From Flavobacterium sp. LC2016-13 (lineage in GTDB: Bacteria > Bacteroidota > Bacteroidia > Flavobacteriales > Flavobacteriaceae): a stretch of 64,000 nt of DNA. The notes under the pieces were generated by a model. The model was given only the letters and a program-made list of their open reading frames with translations. It ran no database searches and was not told the origin of the DNA. Each line of letters starts with the position of its first letter. The first letter of the stretch is position 1. Location: assembly GCF_009707955.1 (NCBI RefSeq), contig NZ_WMDQ01000006.1, positions 273,533-337,532 on the forward strand. Reading direction: 5' to 3'. The position numbers and the translations under genes are program-made. Positions 57,159-64,000 of the stretch are shown here, piece after piece.

Positions 57159-58298
57159 ATGAAACCATTAGAAAATTATTTAATTGTAGATTTTAGTCAG
57201 TTTCTTTCAGGTCCGTCAGCAAGTTTACGTTTGGCTGATTTGGGTGCGCGCGTTATAAAAATTGAAAAACCGGGAACTGGAGACATTTGCAGAACTTTAT
57301 ATACTTCTGATTTGATTATGAACGGAGAATCTTCTGTTTTTCATACAATTAACAGAAACAAAGAATCTTTTGCCATAGATTTTAAGCAGCCGGAAGAACT
57401 TCAAAAATTAAAAAAAATATTGGCTAAAGCTGATGTTGTCATGCATAATTTCAGACCCGGAGTTATGGAGCGAATAGGTTTAAGTTATGATGATGTAAAA
57501 CAAATTAATCCAACTGTTGTCTATGCTTCAATATCAGGTTTTGGTAATCATCCTGATTTAAAAGATTTACCGGGACAAGATTTGTTGTTACAATCTCTTA
57601 CTGCTTTAACATGGTTGAGCGGCAATCAGGAAGATGGTCCGGTACCAATGGGTTTATCAATTGTTGATATGTTAGCCGGAGCACATTTGGCTCAGGGAAT
57701 TTTAGCGGCTTTATATCGAAAAGCTATACATAATATTGGAGCATCAATTCAGGTAAGTATGTTAGAATCTGCTTTTGATTTTCAGTTTGAAACTATTACC
57801 ACTTTTTTTAATGATGGCGGCGAATTACCTGTTCGAACTAAAACTAATAATGCTCACGCTTATTTGGGTGCGCCTTATGGAATTTATAAAACACAAAATG
57901 GTTATTTGGCTTTGGCGATGGGCTCTATTTCTGTTTTGGCTTCACTTTTAAAATGCGATGGATTATTACAATTTCCTGAGAATAAATTTCATTTAAGAGA
58001 TGAAATCAAAAATATTTTAGCCACTCATTTACAAACTCAAAATACAGATTTTTGGTTGAATATTTTAGAACCTGCTGACATTTGGTGTGCCGGTGTATTA
58101 AACTATCAAGAGCTTTTTGCCGAAGAAGGATTTAAGGTTTTAGATTTTACGCAGAAAGTTCAAATGTTAGATGGATATTCATATCAAACAACAAGATGCC
58201 CAATTAAAATAGATGGAGAATATCTAACTTCTGATAAAGGTTCTCCAAAGTTAGGACAGGATAACGAGAAAATCATTAAAGAATTTATAGCTCTATAA
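57159..58298 (+). CDS. Class III CoA-transferase (CaiB/BaiF family), second copy
   Basis: 379 aa, clearly a paralogue of the preceding gene: LIVDFSQFLSGPSASLRLADLGARVIKIE, HTINRNKESFAIDFK, HNFRPGVMERIGLSY, PGQDLLLQSLTALTWLSG, and LSIVDMLAGAH with Asp at residue 170, the same position as in copy one. Both active-site Asp residues being kept argues against one copy being a dead subunit. It adjoins the first copy with no gap and overlaps the next gene by one base (TAATG). Substrate unknown. Confidence 0.9.
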   Translation: MKPLENYLIVDFSQFLSGPSASLRLADLGARVIKIEKPGTGDICRTLYTSDLIMNGESSVFHTINRNKESFAIDFKQPEELQKLKKILAKADVVMHNFRPGVMERIGLSYDDVKQINPTVVYASISGFGNHPDLKDLPGQDLLLQSLTALTWLSGNQEDGPVPMGLSIVDMLAGAHLAQGILAALYRKAIHNIGASIQVSMLESAFDFQFETITTFFNDGGELPVRTKTNNAHAYLGAPYGIYKTQNGYLALAMGSISVLASLLKCDGLLQFPENKFHLRDEIKNILATHLQTQNTDFWLNILEPADIWCAGVLNYQELFAEEGFKVLDFTQKVQMLDGYSYQTTRCPIKIDGEYLTSDKGSPKLGQDNEKIIKEFIAL

Positions 58299-59521
58299 TG
58301 GGAAAGTTACGAATAGCTGTTAGAAAATTTGATCCTTTTGAAAGTACGCTTCAAAAGCTTTGGGATTTGTTTTGCCTTAAAAATGATATTTCTATTGAGG
58401 CAGAAATGGTTCCTTTAGAATTGCATGATCTTTATGAAGAAACAATTACCAATAAAGGTTTAAAAAATGGTACTTGGGATATTGCTCACATTAATACGGA
58501 TTGGATATTTGATGCTGCGAACGAAAAAGCGGTTCTCGACTTAACCTCATTTATCAATCAAAATCCTCCGCAGGATTATCCTGAAGGCTGGCATCAATCT
58601 TTATTGCATTTACAACAAATAAAAAATAGCACTTACGGATTGCCTTTTCACGATGGTCCTGAATGTTTAATTTTTAGAAAGGATTTATTTGAAGATTTAG
58701 CTGAAAAAGAGAATTTTAAAAATCAGTTTGGTTATGAATTAAATCCTCCAAAAACATGGGAAGAATTTGCTCAAATCGCTGAATTTTTTAATCGACCTGA
58801 ACAAAATCTTTATGGTTCTGTTTTTGCCAATTATCCGGATGGTCATAATATGGTTTTTGATTTTTGCCTGCAATTATGGACACGTGGCGGATCATTGTTA
58901 GATAATCAAAATCAAATTAATATCAATCAAGATGCAGCAATTGAAGCTTTAGATTTTTACAGAACAATGGTAAATAATGATAAAGCTGTTCATCCCAAAT
59001 CGAAAATTTTTGGTTCGGTTGAAGCAGGAATGGCTTTCGCCGAAGGAGAAGCTGCAATGGCTATTAATTGGTTTGGATTTGCATCAATGTGTGAAGTAAT
59101 CGAAGAATCGAAAGTAAAGGGCAAAGTAGATATCACGGAACTTCCGTGTGATAAAAACCATAAAACGGCTTCGTTAAATGTTTATTGGTTATACACAATT
59201 GGCATTGGAAGCAAACATAAAATACTCGCTTACGACTTTTTAAGATTTGCTACTACTGCAAAAAGCGATAAATTATTAACGAATGAAGGAGGAATTGGTT
59301 GCAGAAAATCAACCTGGAATGATGCCGAAATAAATAAAACTATTCCGTTTTATCATAAACTTGAAATGCTTCACGAAAATGCTTTAACATTACCACAAAC
59401 TCCTGTTTGGCCAAAAGTGGCAACATTGATAGATGAAATGGTTTTGAAAGCCATAGAAAGTGATATTCCTTCTGAAAAACTTTTAGAAGAAACCCAAAAT
59501 ACGATTCAAAAAATTATTTAA
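58298..59521 (+). CDS. Second solute-binding-protein-like protein without signal peptide
   Basis: 407 aa with a sugar-binding (SBP_bac_1-like) pattern: KLRIAVRKFDPFESTLQKLWDLF, WDIAHINTDWIFDAA, TYGLPFHDGPECLIFRKDLFED, NPPKTWEEFAQIAEFFN, FAEGEAAMAINWFGFAS, PQTPVWPKVATLIDEMVLKAI. The start codon overlaps the preceding stop (TAATG), leaving no room for a signal peptide, so it too should stay in the cytoplasm. It is only distantly similar to the first binding-like protein. WPKVATLIDE near the C-terminus is typical of true ABC sugar-binding proteins, so it derives from that family. Confidence 0.85.
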   Translation: MGKLRIAVRKFDPFESTLQKLWDLFCLKNDISIEAEMVPLELHDLYEETITNKGLKNGTWDIAHINTDWIFDAANEKAVLDLTSFINQNPPQDYPEGWHQSLLHLQQIKNSTYGLPFHDGPECLIFRKDLFEDLAEKENFKNQFGYELNPPKTWEEFAQIAEFFNRPEQNLYGSVFANYPDGHNMVFDFCLQLWTRGGSLLDNQNQININQDAAIEALDFYRTMVNNDKAVHPKSKIFGSVEAGMAFAEGEAAMAINWFGFASMCEVIEESKVKGKVDITELPCDKNHKTASLNVYWLYTIGIGSKHKILAYDFLRFATTAKSDKLLTNEGGIGCRKSTWNDAEINKTIPFYHKLEMLHENALTLPQTPVWPKVATLIDEMVLKAIESDIPSEKLLEETQNTIQKII

Positions 59522-59522
59522 G

Positions 59523-60590
59523 ATGAATATTCCATATAAACCCTCATTACCGGAAACCGATCAGCCTATAATTATTATTGGTGCAAGCGGTATTGTAAAA
59601 GATGCACATTTGCCTGCTTATGAAATGGCTGGTTTTACTGTTTTTGGTATTACAAACAGAACTATTTCTAAGGCACATGATTTGGCTAAACAATTTAAAA
59701 TCTCTCATGTTTTTGAATCTGTTGCCGATGCGGTTAAAAATGCTCCTGCAAATACTGTTTATGACATTACTGTTCTTCCTGATCAATATATTGAGATTTT
59801 AGAACAACTCCCTGATGGCGCTGCAGTGCTAATTCAAAAACCTATGGGAAATGATTTGGCACAAGCTCGTAAAATTGTTGCTGTTTGTGAGAAAAAAAAA
59901 TTAGTTGCTGGTATTAATTTTCAATTGCGTTTTGCCTCTTTTGTAAGTGCGGCAAGATATTTAATTAATGAAGGAATCATCGGCGAATTGTATGATTTGG
60001 AATTTAAAGTAACTGTTAATACTCCATGGGAATTATTTCCACTTATTAAGGAACATCCAAGATTAGAAATTCTTTTTCACAGTGTTCACTATATCGATTG
60101 CATACGATCGTTTCTGGGAAATCCGAAAAGTGTGATGGCAAAAACAGCAAAACATCCGCTAAAAAAATTATCCTCCAGCCGATCTACTATCATTTTAGAT
60201 TATGGAGAAACCAAACACGTCGTTATAAATACGAATCACGATCATCATTTTGGACCTAAACATGAAGAAAGTTACATTAAATGGGAAGGAACAAAAGGGG
60301 CTATAAAAGCCAAAATGGGATTATTGATGAATTATCCTGACGGCTTGCCTGATATTTTTGAATATGCCGTTGAGACTGAAGAAGGCAAATACGAATGGAA
60401 AGAAATAAAACTTGAAGGATCATGGTTTCCCGAAGCTTTTATTGGAACAATGTCTAACCTAATGCGTTTTAAAGAAGGTTCAGATCAAAAATTATTAGCC
60501 AGTGTTCAAGATGTTCTTGATACAATGAAGGTTGTTGAAGCTTGTTATATCAGCAATAAAAACGGAGGTATTTCATTAAACGAATTATAA
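59523..60590 (+). CDS. Gfo/Idh/MocA-family oxidoreductase
   Basis: 355 aa. Rossmann motif IIIIGASGIVKDAHLPAYEMAG, Lys motif LIQKPMGNDL (usual EKP is QKP here), GINFQLRF and a C-terminal domain with LFHSVHYIDCIRSFLGNPK. Predicted NAD(P)-dependent oxidation or epimerisation of a sugar or sugar acid. It follows the second binding-like gene after one base and is part of the coupled operon. It is distinct from the oxidoreductase at 43190-44254 and from the SDRs of the divergent operon. Confidence 0.88.
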   Translation: MNIPYKPSLPETDQPIIIIGASGIVKDAHLPAYEMAGFTVFGITNRTISKAHDLAKQFKISHVFESVADAVKNAPANTVYDITVLPDQYIEILEQLPDGAAVLIQKPMGNDLAQARKIVAVCEKKKLVAGINFQLRFASFVSAARYLINEGIIGELYDLEFKVTVNTPWELFPLIKEHPRLEILFHSVHYIDCIRSFLGNPKSVMAKTAKHPLKKLSSSRSTIILDYGETKHVVINTNHDHHFGPKHEESYIKWEGTKGAIKAKMGLLMNYPDGLPDIFEYAVETEEGKYEWKEIKLEGSWFPEAFIGTMSNLMRFKEGSDQKLLASVQDVLDTMKVVEACYISNKNGGISLNEL

Positions 60591-60596
60591 TTAAGT

Positions 60597-60660
60597 CGAA
60601 AGCCGAAGTCATAAAGTCCAAAGTATTTGACTTTACGACTTTTCATTTTCAAACTTTCAA
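60597..60660. repeat. CGAAAGCCGAAGTC / GACTTTACGACTTT repeat
   Basis: Opposed copies of an AGTCGAAAG-type motif between the oxidoreductase and MaoC genes; related to the repeat inside the GH106 signal-peptide region (30602-30641). Confidence 0.6.
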
Positions 60661-60672
60661 ACTAAAAAATAT

Positions 60673-61116
60673 ATGTATTTCAAATCAACATTTTTTGAAG
60701 ATTATCAACTTAACGACAAACGAGTAACCTTTGGAAGAACTATTACAGAAACAGATTTTGTCGTTCACGCAGGACATACAGGAGACTTTTTTCCACATCA
60801 TATGGATGAAGAATGGTGTAAAACACAACCTTTCGGACAACGTATTGCCCATGGAACTATGGTTTTCAGTATTGGTATTGGTTTAACAGCTTCTGAAATT
60901 AATCCTGAAGCTTTTTCTAAAGGATATGACCGTATGCGATTCGTAAAACCTGTACATATTGGTGATACTATTCATTCAGAAATCACAATTTCAGAAAAAG
61001 GAGAAGCCAAGAAACCGGATATGGGAACAATAACCGAACACGTAGAAATTATCAATCAGAAAGGAGAAGTCGTACTTGTTTGCGATCATCTATTATTAGT
61101 AAAAAAGAATCTTTAA
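60673..61116 (+). CDS. MaoC-type (R)-hydratase/dehydratase
   Basis: 147-aa single hot-dog-fold protein. The hydratase-2 motif is visible as [13 protein letters not shown]: Asp38 and His43 align with the catalytic Asp/His of (R)-enoyl-CoA hydratases (SGDxNPxHxD). [18 protein letters not shown] and [20 protein letters not shown] are further family blocks. Family members hydrate or dehydrate CoA thioesters, which fits two CoA-transferases upstream. Whether it performs the dehydration missing from the divergent sugar-acid pathway is only a hypothesis. Confidence 0.88.
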   Translation: MYFKSTFFEDYQLNDKRVTFGRTITETDFVVHAGHTGDFFPHHMDEEWCKTQPFGQRIAHGTMVFSIGIGLTASEINPEAFSKGYDRMRFVKPVHIGDTIHSEITISEKGEAKKPDMGTITEHVEIINQKGEVVLVCDHLLLVKKNL

Positions 61117-61119
61117 TAG

Positions 61120-61212
61120 GAGGTCCAAAGGAACAAAGTTGCAAAGGCACAGAGGTTTTAATCTGAATGTTAATCTTTGTACCTCTGAACCTATGTTCCT
61201 CTGAACCTTTAA
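61120..61212. repeat. ACAAAGTTGCAAAGGCACAGAGG-type repeat
   Basis: Opposed arms (GGTCCAAAGGAACAAAGTTG... and ...TTTGTACCTCTGAACCTATG) form an imperfect hairpin in the gap before the permease gene. The frame upstream of the permease start at 61224 is built from this repeat and is not regarded as coding. Confidence 0.7.
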
Positions 61213-61223
61213 AAAAACTAACT

Positions 61224-62531
61224 ATGCAAATAACCAACCAAATTGGCGATCAACATGAAGTCGCCACAGAAAAAGGATCAGGAACGAAGTATCTTTTACC
61301 TTTCATTTTAATTACCAGTTTATTTTTCCTTTGGGGAATGGCACATAATCTGGATTCTATTTTAATTCCACACTTAAAAAAAGCTTGTGAATTAAATAAT
61401 CGTCAATCAACATTGATTGACACTTCAGTATTTTTTGCTTATTTCATCATGGCAATTCCAGCCGGAATGTTAATTAAACGATTTGGTTATAAAAACAGTA
61501 TAATTACAGGTTTATTAGTTTTTGCAACTGGTGCTTTCCTATTTGTTCCAGCCGCAAATACCAGAACCTATGAATTGTTTTTGTTTGCATTATTTGTAAT
61601 TGGATGTGGTTTAACGATTCTCGAAACTAGTGCGAATCCTTATGCAGCCATTTTAGGACCTGCTGAATCTTCTTCAAAAAGATTAAATCTGGCAGCATCT
61701 TTTAATGGTTTAGCAGCAATGATCGCTCCAATTGTTGGATCGTTATTTATTCTTTCTGGAAAAACCAATACACCAGAACAAATGGCCGCAATGCCAGATG
61801 CGACAAGAGCTGCTTATTTACTGGAAGAAGCTTCGTCTGTAAAATTACCCTATATCATTTTAGGAAGTGTATTGGTTTTAGTAGCCATCCTATTTTATTT
61901 TATGCACTTGCCTTCTATGAAACCACAGCATACAGAAGTTGAAGTTAAACCAGGTTTTTTCTCTGTTTTAAAATTTTCACATTTAAGTTGGGCAGTAGTT
62001 GCGCAGTTCTTTTACGTAGGAGCACAAGTTTGTATTACTAGTTTTTTTATCAGAATTGCAGAACAAGGAGCCGGACTAGATGAAAAAACAGCAGGATATT
62101 ATCTTGGTATATATGGTTTCTTATTTATGGCTGGACGTTTTATTGGAACTTTCTTTTTAAAATTCGTTAAAGATTATGTTTTGCTTTCTATCTATTGCAT
62201 CTGTAGTATTTTATTGTGTTTAGTAGCAATATACGGAACAGGAATTTATGTGATTTATGCACTTGGCGGAATCGGATTTTTTATGTCGATTATGTTTCCA
62301 ACTATTTTCTCATTAGGTTTGGTTGGATTAAAATCGAATACCGAAACGGGTTCTTCATGGCTAGTAATGTCAATTGTAGGTGGAGCAATCTTACCTTACG
62401 GAATGGGAACTTTAATTGATATCAATCATGATGATATTCAATCGGGATATATTATTCCATTAGTATGTTTCATTATAATTCTTTCTTTTGGTGTGTTTGG
62501 ACACAAAGTAAAGACTAGCCCTTCTTCTTAA
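61224..62531 (+). CDS. fucP: FucP-like sugar:H+ symporter (MFS)
   Basis: ~435-aa inner-membrane permease with 12 hydrophobic segments. Start 61224 (MQITNQIGDQ) is preferred over an upstream in-frame ATG at 61167 that lies in a repeat. FucP-family blocks: LITSLFFLWGMAHNLDSILIPHLKKA, TSVFFAYFIMAIPAGMLIKRFGYK, TILETSANPYAAILGP, GPAESSSKRLNLAASFNGLAAMIAP, GRFIGTFFLK, MFPTIFSLGLVGL. FucP moves L-fucose, L-galactose and related sugars with protons; relatives take other hexoses. With the divergent oxidative pathway this supports uptake of a 6-deoxy or L-sugar. Gene symbol denotes family, not proven substrate. Confidence 0.85.
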   Translation: MQITNQIGDQHEVATEKGSGTKYLLPFILITSLFFLWGMAHNLDSILIPHLKKACELNNRQSTLIDTSVFFAYFIMAIPAGMLIKRFGYKNSIITGLLVFATGAFLFVPAANTRTYELFLFALFVIGCGLTILETSANPYAAILGPAESSSKRLNLAASFNGLAAMIAPIVGSLFILSGKTNTPEQMAAMPDATRAAYLLEEASSVKLPYIILGSVLVLVAILFYFMHLPSMKPQHTEVEVKPGFFSVLKFSHLSWAVVAQFFYVGAQVCITSFFIRIAEQGAGLDEKTAGYYLGIYGFLFMAGRFIGTFFLKFVKDYVLLSIYCICSILLCLVAIYGTGIYVIYALGGIGFFMSIMFPTIFSLGLVGLKSNTETGSSWLVMSIVGGAILPYGMGTLIDINHDDIQSGYIIPLVCFIIILSFGVFGHKVKTSPSS

Positions 62532-62556
62532 TTATTTTTATTTTTTCATATAATTA

Positions 62557-62587
62557 CAAGGTGATATTTATAATTAAATACACCTTG
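62557..62587 (+). terminator. Candidate terminator after the permease gene
   Basis: CAAGGTG (62557-62563) pairs exactly with CACCTTG (62581-62587), loop 17 nt, followed by TTTTTG. The region also holds a direct repeat ATTAAATACACYTT (62573-62586 and 62600-62613) just upstream of the CE8 start, of unknown role. Confidence 0.5.
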
Positions 62588-62617
62588 TTTTTGTTTAAAA
62601 TTAAATACACTTTACAA

Positions 62618-63724
62618 ATGAAAAAAGATTTTAAAATAATTTGTCTATCACTACTGGTATTTACTAATATATTATCTGCTCAGAAAGACAAAAAGACTTA
62701 TGACATTGTCGTTGCTATAGATGGAAGTGGAAATTTTACTAAACTTCAAGAAGCTTTTGATGCCGTTCCTGACAATAGTTTGAAACGCACAATTATTTTT
62801 GTAAAAGCTGGTAGATACAAAGAAAAATTAAAACTCATTTCAAGCAAGAAAAATGTAACGCTAATAGGTGAATCATATCAAAATACAATACTTACTTATG
62901 ATGATTATGCAGAGATCGCTGGTGGCACAAGCAAATCATTTAGTACTCTCATTGAAGCAGATGGCTTTTTTGCAGAGAATATCACGTTTGAAAATAAAAT
63001 CGACAGCTATTTACCACAATATAAAAAAGGAGGCCAAGCTGTAGCTCTGATGATTAATGGTGACAGGTCTATATTTCATAACTGCAAAATAAGCGGTTTT
63101 CAGGACACATTTTATCTTAAAGCAAATAAGAGAGCCTATATCAAAGATTGCATCATTGACGGCACTACAGATTTTATTTTTGGCTCTGGTATTGCTCTAT
63201 TTGAAAATTGTTATATTCAAAGTAAAGGAGGTTCATATATTACTGCAAGTAATCAGGATGTAGGTAAAAATAAATATGGCTTTGTATTTAAAAATTGCGT
63301 TGTGATGGAATATTCTAAAGGAGTTGCTCCAAACGTATCTTTAGGTAGACCGTGGGGAGCGGGTGCAAATGTAGTTTTTATTAATTGTTATGAAGGTTCA
63401 CATATTATACCCGATGGTTGGTCTGTTTGGTCAAAAGATCCTGAACATAAAGCATATAATAATTGGAAAATGAGTTTTTATGCTGAGTATGATTGTTATG
63501 GCCCCGGTTACCAACCAAATAATCGTATATCATGGTCCCATCAGCTAAATAAAAATGAGGCTTCGGAATATACCAAAGAAAAAATATTTGGAGCTAATAC
63601 CACAACCGCAAATAATCTTGAAGGAGACTGGGATCCAGTAATTGAAAAAGATAAATGCAATTCCATTTTACTTTCTAAAAAAGATAAAAATGCAGATTCA
63701 GTTTTTGAAAAAGGATTTAAGTGA
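62618..63724 (+). CDS. Secreted CE8 pectin methylesterase
   Basis: ~368 aa, removes methyl esters from homogalacturonan so that lyases and GH28 enzymes can act. Start 62618 gives MKKDFKIICLSLLVFTNILSAQ, a signal peptide; the 19 residues before it in frame come from the leader. Parallel beta-helix with all CE8 marks: VAIDGSGNFTKLQEAFDAVP, FYLKANKRAYIKDC preceded by FQDTFY (catalytic Asp), GTTDFIFGSG (nucleophile Asp) and LGRPWG (Arg). It is transcribed away from the main PUL, after the permease operon, and ends before a strong terminator. Confidence 0.95.
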   Translation: MKKDFKIICLSLLVFTNILSAQKDKKTYDIVVAIDGSGNFTKLQEAFDAVPDNSLKRTIIFVKAGRYKEKLKLISSKKNVTLIGESYQNTILTYDDYAEIAGGTSKSFSTLIEADGFFAENITFENKIDSYLPQYKKGGQAVALMINGDRSIFHNCKISGFQDTFYLKANKRAYIKDCIIDGTTDFIFGSGIALFENCYIQSKGGSYITASNQDVGKNKYGFVFKNCVVMEYSKGVAPNVSLGRPWGAGANVVFINCYEGSHIIPDGWSVWSKDPEHKAYNNWKMSFYAEYDCYGPGYQPNNRISWSHQLNKNEASEYTKEKIFGANTTTANNLEGDWDPVIEKDKCNSILLSKKDKNADSVFEKGFK

Positions 63725-63861
63725 AACATCAAAAATTATCACCTTTGATAATTTCTCTTTTTCGAATATTCAGAAAAGAACATATAGTACTTCTTTCTAT
63801 AATTTAAATAAGCTATTAGTAATTTAAAAGCGAAGAAATAGTATTAACCTATTTTGCAAAA

Positions 63862-63893
63862 AAGCTTCTTATTAATTTAAGAAGCTTTTTTTA
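63862..63893 (+). terminator. Rho-independent terminator after the pectin methylesterase
   Basis: AAGCTTCTTA (63862-63871) and TAAGAAGCTT (63878-63887) form a perfect 10-bp stem with a 6-nt loop followed by a T-run. It lies ~140 nt past the stop codon. Confidence 0.9.
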
Positions 63894-64000
63894 GCTTAAT
63901 TTTTACAACCTCCGACAAAAAGACTAACACCCTATAGTTTAAAACTTAAAATTGACTTTAATTTAACAGAAGTAAAAAGCAATTATTGTTTAGTAGTGAT
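63894..64000. other. Right-edge sequence with no recognised gene
   Basis: The last ~100 bases are A/T-rich with no open frame of coding character on either strand. A gene may start beyond the edge. Confidence 0.5.

Noticed and set aside
60673..61116. MaoC protein as the L-fuconate dehydratase itself
   Set aside because: MaoC acts on CoA thioesters, whereas known sugar-acid dehydratases are enolase- or IlvD-type; direct use on the free acid is unsupported, so only a CoA-linked hypothesis is kept.

Overview
The window reads as a low-GC Bacteroidota chromosome, most likely Flavobacterium or a close relative. Reasons: a SusC/SusD outer-membrane pair, many secreted CAZymes, promoters of the TAnnTTTG type, and intergenic gaps filled with several families of hairpin-forming dispersed repeats that I recall as common in Flavobacterium. 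I see no tRNA, rRNA, CRISPR array, transposase or phage gene.

Layout. From 1 to about 39.5 kb nearly every gene is on the minus strand and forms a polysaccharide utilization locus (PUL) for a rhamnose-rich pectin. In transcription order it holds a GH78 rhamnosidase, two uncharacterised beta-propeller proteins, a GH2 beta-galactosidase, a GH106-type rhamnosidase, an SGNH acetylesterase, a DUF5703 (GH95-like) protein, a modular PL1 lyase and GH127. SusC/SusD, two more PL1 lyases flanking a DUF3826 protein, a large beta-helix/TIM-barrel protein, GH140 (apiosidase family), GH28, a GH43-like propeller and a partial gene at the left edge follow. From 39.7 to 41.5 kb lies a small unrelated islet: a SymE-like toxin, a small XRE regulator and a cytoplasmic trypsin-like protease. 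From 41.6 to 49.4 kb are a sodium/solute symporter, a Gfo/Idh/MocA oxidoreductase, a GH141-like beta-helix protein fused to an L-rhamnose mutarotase-like domain, and a bifunctional rhamnulose-phosphate aldolase/dehydrogenase.

From 49.9 to 54.5 kb, minus strand, genes match the non-phosphorylating oxidative pathway for L-fucose or L-rhamnose: dehydrogenase, lactonase, keto-deoxy acid dehydrogenase and a FAH-family hydrolase, without a recognisable sugar-acid dehydratase. Divergently, 54.9 to 62.5 kb, runs a tightly coupled plus-strand operon: solute-binding-like protein without a signal peptide, two tandem class III CoA-transferases, a second solute-binding-like protein without a signal peptide, Gfo/Idh/MocA oxidoreductase, MaoC-type hydratase and a FucP-like permease. 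A separate CE8 pectin methylesterase with a strong terminator ends the window.

Regulation. Four minus-strand promoters (susC, GH78, GH141-like, aldolase) share a direct repeat of CCTG half-sites with a 10-bp period, placed 23 bp (24 in one case) from the -10-like box. This links the PUL and the rhamnose genes in one regulon. The two divergent promoters at 54.6-54.8 kb share a different element, TACATTTATTAA, starting exactly 13 nt after TAnnTTTG. The most unusual system is the CoA-transferase/cytoplasmic solute-binding-protein operon coupled to a deoxysugar oxidation pathway.
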